This document shows positions 1-11,949 of a stretch of 64,000 nucleotides of DNA, piece by piece. The notes under the pieces are model-generated. The model searched no databases, was not told the origin of the DNA, and worked only from the letters and a program-made list of their open reading frames with translations. Numbering within the stretch: the first letter of the stretch is position 1; each line of letters opens with the position of its first letter. A program made the translations under genes and the position numbers. The stretch is from Balanoglossus misakiensis. Lineage: Eukaryota > Hemichordata. The stretch is from NCBI GenBank assembly GCA_040954595.2, contig CM082577.2:9734001-9798000 (forward strand). Reading direction: 5' to 3'.

Positions 1-3000
1 AGTCATGGGAGGAGGAAGTATAATTTAAAACCATGAAATATTACAGTAATACAACAATGACTGGAATTCCCCATTTTTTCAGTTTTGCAAAATCGGCCAG
101 AAAACGACAGCACTGAGTCAGTATGGCGATACATGTATACGTATATAGGAAGATGTCTGGAATGGTTCACGCACGCGTGTAGCAAATTGCCAATCTATTG
201 CAGCTCCATCCTCTTATAATGATGGCAAAATGAAAATTGGTTGATCCACGAAGCTTTTGTGAGGGTGTCACCTCCTAATGCAATTATCTTGCAGCGCATC
301 GTCCTGGCAACAATTAGGAGCTAACACCACATTTCACCAGCCACTCTGCTGAATTCCCGATATTCGCGAATCCCTAGATCGGCTGGGATGAGGAACAATC
401 TGAAATCTCTCTAACACTGGTTGTTTTGTTAATATTGCACTATGGGTTAAAAGGTCGACAACTTACTGTAGGAAGAGTTTGAAGAGTATTATATGCTTTC
501 TCTCTGTCTAAAAATTATGTCTTTTTAATAGTTAGCATATCTCAGAAGTCATTTAGCTTTTTACCATTTTGTTATTTTTCCCACTACAAAACTTTAGTGT
601 GACCTACCACTATAATTTTAGCTTCAATTCTCCATTTTCTTATCATGTAAAACATGCCAGAAATCTGCCATCATGAAATTCAGTCGACAACACAAGATTT
701 TAATCGCTTACCTAGGTAGCAAAAACCTATTTAAGGTAGTCAGAATTCTAGGCTATCCCAATAAAGTCTACTCAGTCAACATTCAATACAGTTGCCAACG
801 CTCAAACAGACAGAACCAATAATTTGGACGCTGATCCGTCGCAATTTTCTGAATGGGGGGAAATTTCTCCTGGGCATTTTAAAGACGTAATTTGGCAACG
901 AGGCAATTACCGCTAAATTGCAGTAATCCTTCTCCGCAACGACCCCGTCTCAAGTGGCCCACAGGAGCCAAAACCGCTCTTGGATGTGACCTTTGATTTT
1001 GCCAATCCAAACGCGAATGGAAACTGAATTAATCCAATTTCGCGCAGGATGAGGTCAACGCGGGTAAAGATGGAAGGAGAGCACACCCATTACCGACCCA
1101 GCCTGTAATTACGACGTGAGGTCGTCAACTCCAATGTAACGGTGTACGCGGCAATCCGCTGCAAGAGAGAAGCTTCGTGGTTGCTAGGAAACAGATTTCA
1201 GCACACGCTGACAGCGGGAACCATTTCAAGATGGCCGCCGGATACCTAGAACCAGAATCGCTACTCTGTATTTGCAGGCCGGCTGTCAGCCCACAGTTGG
1301 CTTGCAATCGCTACAAAACGCAAATCAACCGTGTATGTTGTGTTTATTTTTAATTAATTTGTAAATTACGAGTATATTCAACATATTATTGGTGATTCAT
1401 CAATTATTAAATGTCTCACTTTGCGACATGTAAATGTACCCCTTACATGTATGGTCTCCTAGTCCTATGAGGAAACGACACATACATACATGTACACAAA
1501 CTATTGTACCCCCATCTGTGAACTACACTGTACATGTACCAGACACACACGTGACACATTTTATAAACGCTATTTAAAAGATTCATCCTTTCATGAGCGG
1601 TGGTCGGTGGTCGTTTCAATGTACACATTTTTTTTACGAGAATGGCATTCAATTTTAATTGAAAAATTCTCTCCTGCAGAGTGTAGATGTGTGGTTTCAC
1701 ATTTAGTGAAACTGAGCCGTGAAGCTTCATGGGATATTAGTCTCCACACCCCAGATTTGACCTCTGTGACGAGGGGGTCACGCTGTTCTGATGAGGTCAG
1801 GCTGATAAAACACTCTGGTTACAAGTGCACTCCACAGTCAAGTCTGCCGCCAATGGCTTCATAGAACTGGCAATGTGCAACAGGATTACTGTGGTGATCA
1901 TGGTATGGTTGTCATAGCAGCAGAGGCACAGATGCTGGTGTACGGGGCAGAGACTCATCTTCCACTAGTTTCTCAAATTCATCTTGAATTCGTATCCTGG
2001 ATGTCTAATGGACATTGATGGGTCGAAATACAGGCATTTCCATGACTACTAAAATCTAAGATATGTGTACATGTATGGCAAACAGTAAATGACAAGTTCA
2101 TGTATACATTCATAAAACAATCCTCAGTTGTCCAGTTTGGCAAGAATTACGACCTTATGTCTGGTTTCAAAGACAACTGTATACTGCGTACAAAATGAAT
2201 GCGTTGCATTCCACTGCAGAACAAATAGCAACAGTTATACACGCACTGGAAACCCCATAATAGCTGTCGGCAGGCAACAAACTCAAGGTCTGGTCATTTC
2301 TGGCCGTCTTCTCCCGACCATAAACAAACCCATTTCAAGGTGACGTGCTTAGGATACCCTTTTGCAGACCCGTCTCTGTTTAAAATTTACAGTCAGTGCT
2401 CAGAGAACGGAAATCTGAATGAAGAAAACACTCCTGACTGACTCAGAGGTGAACAGCCTCTACATATTTTGTGATTTCCAAATGAAAAAAGCAGACCAAA
2501 AGGTTGGGAACTGGAAAACTGCAAATGCAACACGGGGCCGATTATGTCCGCACCGACCAATCAGAAATGGACACCAACACCGTTAAAATTTAAGAGCAAT
2601 ATATTCAACAGGCAGCGAAAATCAATCAATCAATCAACGGACAGCGTGACACAGCATCACTCTGCTCACTTCACAGAAGGGGGGCATTATATACAGCATA
2701 TGAAAAACATCGCAGTCCGTATTCACGGGAAGATCTCATCTTCCTTGGAGATGAAAAAAAAAATCTCAGGCTAGGCTTAGTGGCTGAGAATGCGCACGGC
2801 TCAGTAAAATGCCCGCTGATTAAGGATTTCGGATGTTATTGCGGTCGATAAGTCCGCACTGTGCGCGCCAGGTGATGAGCCTAAACGGCAATTCGACCGC
2901 ACGCTTTTCCACAACGAATTATCACCGCTATTAGGTTCGTATCGATCTCCCAGTTGTTCATCTCTAACCTGTTACAATTACGCGCCGCTGATAGGACAGC

Positions 3001-3529
3001 AGTCATTGAGTCGTCGTCCCTTTGTTCGCACATGCAGGTATTCTCTCCATCAGTGCGTGGCGACGTGTAGCCTAATAGCTCACATGGATAATGTATTGAT
3101 TTGAAATTTATAGACTCCTAGCATTGCCATCTCTCTTCCCTTTGCATGTTTTGACATCTGATCTCTTAGTGCATGCCGACTTGTTTTTCATTAATATTAA
3201 CTTTGTTTGCTTTGCCGGAAAAATCGGCAAAATAAAATTAATTGACATCAGATATAACACATGTAGCCTTTTCTGAGCTTCATACAGTGTATTTTCCAAT
3301 TATTATGGTGTGGAATATTGATTTGACTTGAAAATACTACATACATGTAGACAGTTGTTGCCTTCATGGAAAGTTTATAGTTCACGTAATAATGGAGTGG
3401 GTTAATGAATAAAAAATATTAGTCTGAACTTTCCTTGGCATTGCAATTTATAAATTCAACAAACTGAACAAACACGACGACTTGCACTTGAAAATCGGTT
3501 CCCAAAGTGCATTGCAGTCACACACTGGG

Positions 3530-3535
3530 GGGTAG
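3530..3535. repeat. target-site duplication, left copy (GGGTAG)
   Basis: This 6-bp direct repeat directly precedes the left inverted end of the foldback element. The matching copy is at 5608-5613. Confidence 0.7.
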
Positions 3536-3567
3536 TATGGAGTGTAATTCATGCCAAAATTAGCACA

Positions 3568-3862
3568 CAGCTTTTCGATGAGAGTATTCACTTTTCGATG
3601 AGAGTATTTGCGCTTTTCGATCAGAGTATTCACTTTTCCATCAGAGCACACAGCTTTTCGATCAGAGTATTCGCGCTGTTCGATCAGAGTATTCACTTTT
3701 CCATTAGAGCACACAGCTTTTCGATCAGAGTTACCCCCCCACTTTACGATGAGGGCGCCCGCTTATTGATAAGAGCACCTAGCTTTTCGATTAGAACACC
3801 CAGCTTTTCTATCAGAGCGCTAAAGCTTTTCGATGAGGACGCACAGCTTTTCGATTAGAGTA
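3568..3862 (+). repeat. tandem repeat array, left arm of foldback element
   Basis: About fifteen degenerate copies of an 18-24-bp unit, most reading AGCTTTTCGATNAGAGTATTC or CACTTTTCNATNAGAG. The array keeps one frame open and encodes a spurious FSIRAHSF-type repeat peptide. That open frame is a by-product of the repeat and not a gene. Confidence 0.85.
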
Positions 3863-4087
3863 TGTCAGGTCTACTGGGGGTGAGCTTAGGGGGTCTTATA
3901 GCGGTGACCCGGAAGTTTAAAGTTTTGAAACTTTGACAGTGTGGACGCCCAATTTGTTTGCCGTCGACGCGTCGCGTCGTGGACGTAGCCCAGTGATCAA
4001 ATGCACGGGTTGGATTTTACAAGAAAATAACGTCATTTATTTTGCAAAGATCAACGTGAGTTCACTGCACAAAGTGGACCGTTGCCG

Positions 4088-4088
<1 letters not shown>

Positions 4089-4120
<32 letters not shown>
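4089..4120. repeat. poly-C tract (32 C)
   Basis: An uninterrupted run of 32 C inside the foldback element. It is prone to length errors in sequencing and able to form i-motif/G-quadruplex structures in principle. Shorter homopolymer C or G runs occur at 36953-36965, 39438-39455 and 40962-40977. Confidence 0.95.
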
Positions 4121-4121
<1 letters not shown>

Positions 4122-5389
4122 TATCATCTCTTTCATCTTGTGTCCGGCCGCACTTGCGTTTGTGTGTCTCTGGGGACGCCAAGAATGCATATGCGTCTTT
4201 TTCTAATTTGAATATTTTGAATGGGTTAATTTAATGCTTACAAATTGATACATTTTAGGTCTGCTTCGACTGGAACGCGTCAAGTGTACATGTTGTTATG
4301 GAAGTTTATTTTAGAACCGCGTGGCTTGCCCTTCAAAAAAAAGCTTCTGTATTTAAGGTTGACAATTTACTTGCCGTGTATCATTATATAGTTGCCCCGG
4401 GCAATCGGGCGAAGCTTAATTTCGAACCCTGTTAAATAAATATACAAAACTCTTAAGCCCTAGTAACTAACTTTTAGCGATTTTTCAACTGTTTTTTTTC
4501 TTTAAGAATTTTTTGTTCTTCGCACAAACGATTCATGCCAAACTGCTACAGTGAATATACGCGCGCGCACAACGAAACCACAAAAGATCGAAACTTCAAA
4601 ATGCGGCAGCAACTGACACTATTTCCTTAAATACCACAAGGCGGGGAGGCATGAATTGCAATTAAGATAATGAAGAAATTTCGACAATGATACTGTGTTG
4701 TGTGAGTTACATGTGTTTCTATATATACCTACTACTCTTACCCCCATCAGTGTTTGACCCTCGAAAGCTTACAGACACTACTGCTTTGTTTCAACTAATC
4801 CTTCGCCCTGTGAATATACTCGTACATTGACCTTTTGGGGCGGGATTCTTTTTTGGCGCGCAACCACTAGTACCAGGCCGCAGACCAGGAACTGGTGACC
4901 CGCCGTTTGTTTCCAACGCCAAATTTGATTCTAATGTTGAATTTCCGAGAAAACAATTTATCTGACCTGTAGTTTTCTTGGCTCGCTTACGTTTTAATTT
5001 GGAAACTTTTAAAAAAATCATACGCCACCGTCTTGATGTCTGGCCCCTATTTTAATAATGGTATCGCCATTTTCGCAAAGTTAGCTCAGATTCCATGAAC
5101 TCGAGATTCTGTGCTATTTTCCTCAATCTACTGGCCGGTTTTGGTTCTCTGCTGAACCACTTCTCCGGCCTGGCGTCAACACGGTGAACGGTTCGTGTTT
5201 TGAAGCCGTTTCCCATGCACATGGTCAAAGTTTGACCTTCCGGTTTAATGATCTCCCTAGCATATTACTATAAATTTGATGGAAATTCCAGTGACGCGTT
5301 GTGACGTAGCCATGACGCGTTGTGACGTAGGCAAAACGCCAGCGGGCCAAGTTGTAAAAACTCTTCAGTGAACTAGGGCGTCTGGGGCG

Positions 5390-5580
5390 CTCTTTAATCG
5401 AAAAGAGGGTGTTCTCATCGAAAAGTGAATACTGTAATCGAAAAGCTGAGGTACTCTCATCGAAAAGAGGGGCGCTCTTTAATCGAAAAGAGGGTGTTCT
5501 CATCGAAAAGTGAATATTGTAATCGAAAAGCTGAGGTACTCTCATCGAAAAGCGGGTGCTCTCATCGAAAAGCTTGGTGC
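5390..5580 (-). repeat. tandem repeat array, right arm of foldback element, with higher-order repeat
   Basis: Reverse-complement copies of the left-arm unit (CTCATCGAAAAG or TAATCGAAAAG cores). Four consecutive units form a ~83-bp block that is present twice, nearly identical, at about 5391-5474 and 5475-5555. This arm has therefore been homogenised or duplicated more recently than the left arm. Confidence 0.85.
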
Positions 5581-5607
5581 TAATTTTGGCATGAATTACA
5601 CTCCATA

Positions 5608-5613
5608 GGGTAG
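5608..5613. repeat. target-site duplication, right copy (GGGTAG)
   Basis: This 6-bp direct repeat directly follows the right inverted end of the foldback element and is identical to 3530-3535. Confidence 0.7.
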
Positions 5614-8600
5614 GGCCAGCGTTAATGTTCTTGTGGTTCCAAAATTTGTATACCAACATTCCCCAAGCTTTACCACCACATCAGTGATCATGCGATAGTT
5701 TTAATTTGAAAATTAGAAACATAGTTCAAGAAGCCCCTCGGAAGAAAATTGCATTAGCTGGTTTGATTGGATATTATTTTTTTTTTAAAAAGGCCTCTGG
5801 CTTTATCTCAATTAGGGTATGAAATTCTGTCAATCAAATACCGGTGAAATGTCAAATCATTTACTTCGAGACACTTCAACATTTTACAGTGGAGCAATTC
5901 ATGGAGGCATTCTCTCTGGGGACGCCCAGCATGGACTGCTCGACCTTAAAGACTATGAAACCCAATCCTCGCAAACCGCTATAAAACTGACAGGACAACA
6001 AGTATTGAGGAATCTCTTCATTTCTCCTGAAAATATCAAAGTGCAATTGACAATGTGAAAGTGGTCTATAATTCTAAAAGTACACAGCCCCGCGGGGGGT
6101 TCTCCGGTGAAAGATGAAATTGACTGAAAACACATTGCTCCCGTGAGATGCGTAGCCACAAAGGGCAATGCTATATCAGACATGATAATGGTGAAAGTCA
6201 GAAATCCCTGTGCCTGTATGTATACAAACTAGAACCTGCCCAAGCTTTTGAAACAAAACAATATCCATGGGATCAATTAGAGCCAGTGGCTTTTCTGCGA
6301 TTACACTCAGAATTTCTTCTGGATCAATACTGATTGTAAATACCGGTACATCTTATCACTTGACATCTCTCTAGAGTTAAAGTACATGTAAGGACAGCTC
6401 AGCTGATCGGAAGACCAGACAACCTTCTCACAGACAATCACTCCACAGTAATTCTTTTCTTTCCGGCGCCAATCACTGTAGTGCCATTAGTAACAAATTA
6501 AATCCATTTAAAGCTGCAAGTCCAAAACCGTCTTCGCAGTGCAGTCTCCGTGACTCGCATATCCGTAGAGTACCTACTCGACACAAGCCATCCCTCCTGA
6601 TGAAATCTGCTCCATCGAAAACAGGCTGGTGTAGTTACGCCTACTGGCATCCATATTAGATCACCGATTTGTTTTTGTTTTTTTTGTGGTGGTGGTGGTT
6701 GTAGTACGCTTTATTTTACATCATAATGCTTCACCTTATGCTGATTTGAAAGTCTAGTCAGGCTATCCATTGGATCAAAAGACAGGTATCACATTTCAGA
6801 AAAACACAACGTTTGTGTACAGGAATGTGGAGCGTGCATTAAAGCGAAGTGTGATTGCCAACCTTTGGCAGGCGACAGGTGTTGAAGCATGACAACTTCC
6901 TGGCCGCTGCGTTCCACATCTCGGCCGCGAGAGACGCGCTGCAGACAGAACGGTGCGAGATTATATTTCCACGAACACGACTCTGCCACAAGACGCTCTG
7001 ACACCGGGGTAAACACGCAACAGGATTGATTGATTAATTCAGACAGCGAGAAGGTTATATGAAGCCAGTTGATTTCGACGCTGGGAAAAACACTGGAGAA
7101 GTTCTGTTTCATCAGCTGCAACCTGAAACCACTGATTCTGTCAGCAACTTCACAAAATGAAAGGGTTTTCAAATTCACGAAATTACGCCACTGAATAAAG
7201 ACCAGTTGCTCCTTTAATAAAGTTGCTTTGAAAACACTGAAGTGGGTTACAGCCTGCAAACGTACATGTATGTCCACGCTAACGAACGAATCCCACCTTT
7301 AAATTGAACATTTACCATTTTCTCAGAATGTATGAACATCCAGACAAGATTGACAGAAGATGAAAAGAGGCATCCCTTGTCATTTGCTGAGCCGAGCAAC
7401 AGATTGAACTGCGGAAAAACCTAATGCTTCGTATTTTCCTCGGCTATATTTGAGTTGCATTATTAAAGTGGCGAGCAGACGAGATTAGTTCGTTATACAT
7501 CCGCGATGACTTTTTTTCCCCTCCTCAATGCCGTTATTGGGTGCCAATTACAGGGCGATGAAAACGGCTAGAATTTGATCATCTGTGGAAATGGGCAAAT
7601 TTCACGGATTGGGAATTCACCGGGTGGGGGTTTGGGCGACGACAGCGGAGACCAGAACAGTGGGAAGGAATCGGCAAACATGCCGGAGACTGCGGAAAAA
7701 GAGTTCAGCAGCTGGATTCATCCACTCGTGATCTGGCAGACAATATTCTTTTCTGGCCTCCTCCACGAAATCCAATCAGGCAAACAGCTCGGAGGGATTG
7801 GACTTGCATAGGAAAAATAAAACGGAAGAGTTCGGCACACATGAGGAAACAGTGATGGATATGATGGTTTTTACAAGCTGGAGGTCCGGACCTCCCGAGC
7901 TGTCAAAAAGGACACATGTCATATTCTCACGTAAAAAGAGAATACGTACATGTATACTCCAATTTGGCAGTGCGAGATCTAGACTATCGAATCCCTCACC
8001 CCCCCCCCCTCCCCTTATAAGTATCACCCCTGACTTTTCCTCTCCAGGGGTAATCATCGCCAGCCAACATGATGTAATTCTGCCCCATCAGACAGATTTA
8101 ATGACGGCGATGCTCAGGAAAGCGCAGCATCACTTCCGAAGTGCAAGAATGTAAATGTAACGGAGACAGGGATTGGTTAATATCCACAGCTGATCAAGTC
8201 ACATCTTTGTTGCTGCCATCGTGGTCTCTCTTGCTATTCATAGACAACCAAAATCATGACATCTCTCCCTCTCTGGCTTCATCTGCGATCAGCTAGGTGC
8301 AGTATTTTAAAAGATCAAACATAGTTGTATTTAACGAACACAGCCAGAAATGTCAAAATACCTGTTTCATGACTATTACACAGTTCTAACGAAGAATAAG
8401 TCAATACTGGTATCATTTTCTAAATGAATTGCCAAATTGATGACAAATAATTCAAATTAATTAATCTTAATTCTTTAAATCAATGGATTAAAAAAATTCC
8501 AAACTGACTTTGCAGTAGTTTTGGTATTTTCTGCTAACTTGCCCAATTGAAGTATTACCCGTTTTCCATTTTGAAACTATAAAATAAAGATTTGCCAAAG

Positions 8601-11600
8601 GGAACAGTAACGCCTTTATTACTTCAATCTCACTGAGGCTCGATATCACCATTTAGGGACTCCAGATTTTCACGAGAACAGCCCGAGACTGCGACTAACG
8701 AGAGGTTGCGACTAACCTGCCCTAAGTGACTTTGTTTATAGCTGAAGGAGCTCTAATAATGGCCTCTCAATTTCATTAATGCCGGCCAGACAATCAAGAC
8801 TACCGGAAGCTTAAGTACACTGGGTGAGTTGTTCGTATGCACTCTCGACTGGGGTCATGACACAAACTTCCGGTACAGTACAGAGAGTAATTCCTGGTTA
8901 GAACAGCACAAACTATAAAGGGTGACCTGAGCTCGTGATTCAAGTTCATCTGCAAAGGATGTGGTACTCATATGTTCATTCAAGGGAAATTATCTGCCCA
9001 ATGCAAATTTGAAAAAAAAAATATTGACATACATTTGTCAATCCTGGAAGTATTTTTTGCATTGGAAATGTGTGGTTACCAGTTAGCTATCCAAGTACTG
9101 AGAACACGCACGATCCGACTAGTTCGTGCTGACGTCTGATCCATCACTGCGTAATGTACGTGTACCAACAAACGTTAAATCTTGCTGAGATTTCCCATCT
9201 CCCTTGTGGCTATTCTAATAAACTATAACCACAAGTGTTCCTGAATCACAAATACACTGCTGTTTCTAAAAAAAAACACTTTCCACTTTCCCACATTGTG
9301 TACTGCAAACGTCTCATCTCTCATACTCGACACACTATTTATTTATTTAATATGTAAATGATATTAATTTCATAAATATGAGATAACTTTCAACCCAATG
9401 GCAATATGGTCTGATCTGCACATCATGCATTCTACGAGAATAGTAACTAACCAGTTGATAAACCAAAGAAAATCAATATATTTACAGATCAGGAATCATA
9501 GCCTGTCTGTTCGGATATCAGAAGATCACAAAAGATGGGGGTGGTTTGACGTCACATGTGATGTTTCAAGGATATGGCTTACCTTAATGGTCGCCGCATG
9601 TCGGTAAATCATAACTGATACTGGAAGTCATAAATGCTTTATCATTATTCATATCATACGGCATTCACAACAATAACTGCCTACCCTTCAAAATAGCGAG
9701 CAAACAAGGACCAAATTGTTTTTTCTGAAACATTGTGCGTACATACGAACGTGGAAATTTGCTCTCGGCTAGTATGTAACACTTTTCGTTCTTTTTCACT
9801 ATTTTTGTAGCTCTGTATGAACTGCAGTTTCTTGTTCGACTCCTCAGTGTATGAAATGCGGAATACATGCATTAGATCATCATCACAGCTAATGTGTCTA
9901 CAATCAATATTGTTCTCATCGAAAATCGAATCTAGAATTCATCTAGATCTGGTCAAGAATTTATCTGTCAACAACAACATTCATCATTTACAGTACACGT
10001 TATGTTGACAAGCAGAATACTGGGCATTTTGGTCTGCTGAACAAGAACCTGACTGTAAATGAGCAGAATAAAAATCCCGAAAAAAACGCAAGAAGTTGAG
10101 GCCAGTGTCCCTTTAATACAAAGAGTACTATTTTTAGCAAAGAGTGGGATATACGCATACAATAGCAGAACTCTGAGGGCTTTCAGAAAGGAGGGAAAAG
10201 TGGTGTTTGACAATGGAAGAGGCAATTCACTGCTGGTGAAGTAATTACTCCTTGAGTGAGAAACAAATCACACAGAATCGGATGTGATGTGAAAGTTCCC
10301 GAGTGCGGTTCTCAGAAAGTTTTGGAACAATGCCAATCGGTTGGGGCTCCGTATCGCGAAATAACAAACTCGCAATTGTTTTCCCGAACAGCTGTGTCAG
10401 AGAACAGACTAAATATTTCATATCTGGGAAAGATTTACTATAAACAGCGTTCTGATCGCTGCCACAGCCAGGTTTAAATACAAGTGACTCGCATAGTACG
10501 AGCGTGAAGACAACTTCAAGAGCAAGTGTGTCTGCAGATATCACCCTTACCCTCTGTAATTTGTAGGTCAGTCCCAGCAAAGGATTGTCAACAAATGAAA
10601 ACAACACTAATTGTTTCTCTTTATGATCATTTTTTTTAAGTACGGGTGGTCTCAGCAAACACAGACTTATTGTTTTGTTCGGCCTTGTGTTAGGCTTACC
10701 AACAAGTGGAGCTTGCGTCGCCGACAAAACGCTAGACGGATTAAAAAAATGTTAAATCAATAACTCCTTATTTGGCGGCGGGCGATTACATCATTGATTT
10801 TGCACGGTGTGTGGAATGGCATTGATTATTAAGCGTCGAGTAACGCTGACCCCAACAACAATACATGTACATGCACTTTGAGTTACTAATATATGTGGGG
10901 GAATGTTATGCCTTCCTTCTGCTTTGTCGAACGCACAATGGCAACTTTGTTCTGGTGTTCACGTAATTCAAGCTCTTTAGCTCCCGAAACCCGTCCGGTG
11001 AGGAGACAGTTCTCTCAACTGGCTTGTCCTGTGGATTTCAGGCGATATCCACTAAAGATCGGTGGTCAAATTTTCTACATTTTTTGAAATGCGCAAGATT
11101 TACAAATGTATCATTTCAACGTGCGGGACCAACAGAGGATAGATTCTGAACATAAACTGTGCTTATTCTGAAATACCACAAAATGCGGTATTGGGCAGGA
11201 GCCACCAATACACCAAAAATATGCAGCCTCCTGCACATAAAAAACTAAGTTCAGAAATTTGCTTGCTGTGTCTTCAGGACATGTACACGAACGCTGTCTG
11301 TAACTTCTTTCAACAAATCTACTGAAGCACATGATAGTTTAACAGGCTGAAGTCATTTCATTTAGTAATATTATACTCATCCTAGTGACTCAAAGAGCAA
11401 AATATTCAATTCAGGTAATATAAAACCCATATTTTACCCCATTATGACCTAACTTAATCCCGTATTTGACATGTTGACAATAATTGTCACGCAAGAATTA
11501 CAGTCGTTGTGTCTCAGGTTTGCATATTTGTCAATGCCCTAGAGGTGAATTTCTGGATTGTTTGTTCACGTATTAAAAGTTTCATTGACAGAAGAATAAA

Positions 11601-11926
11601 ATTTGGTTTCAAGAACTCACAGGGGCACTGCAGTCACCTGATCCTCTGTAAATGCGACATACGCGGGCTGGTGCTGACAGATCTCTGAACAGTTGAATAA
11701 TAAACTCTGAATTTTCACAGATGAAATCATGTAAACAAGCCATCCATTACACAGCGACAGAATTTATCTGCTGTCGTACAATGTAACCTTTGCACCTGCA
11801 GCGAACGTTTGAACATTCGTCTTCCTGTCGGTCGAGACGGACGGGAGCACTGCAGCATTTAAAATTACATCAATCAATTTTTTTTTCTTTCTCACATGCA
11901 CTAATGCCCTCAGAGGTGGAATATCA

Positions 11927-11949
11927 TTAAAGGGGGACCCTTTAATTGG
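11927..11949. repeat. short palindrome with TTAAAGGG ends
   Basis: The sequence reads ATTAAAGGG-GGA-CCCTTTAAT, a near-perfect palindrome. Its ends match the TTAA+AGGG ends of the MITE at 26,680-26,946, so it could be an excision or internal-deletion relic. This is an inference from end similarity only. Confidence 0.3.

Larger units (their letters stand above)
3536..5607. mobile_element. foldback (FB/TU-like) non-autonomous transposon
   Basis: The element is 2,072 bp long. Its ends are inverted copies of a ~32-bp sequence starting TATGGAGTGTAATTCATGCC, and the same 6-bp sequence GGGTAG lies directly outside both ends (3530-3535 and 5608-5613), as expected for a target-site duplication. Each arm then runs into a tandem array of ~18-24-bp units with core CTTTTCGAT(G/C/T)AGAG: about fifteen units at 3568-3862 and, in opposite orientation, about nine at 5390-5580. 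The middle has no transposase-like frame but does have a 32-base C tract. This architecture (terminal inverted repeats made of short tandem repeats) is that of Drosophila FB and sea urchin TU foldback elements. The mobilising transposase is not visible. Confidence 0.8.

Noticed and set aside
3598-3858. Open frame encoding FSIRAHSF-type repeats (and its counterpart at 5,225-5,659)
   Set aside because: Produced by the non-coding tandem units of the foldback element arms.
6789-7277. 162-codon minus-strand open frame
   Set aside because: No family resemblance, no conserved motif and no flanking splice context; plausible by chance in 64 kb.
10245-10727. 160-codon minus-strand open frame
   Set aside because: Same reasons; no recognisable motif or exon boundaries.
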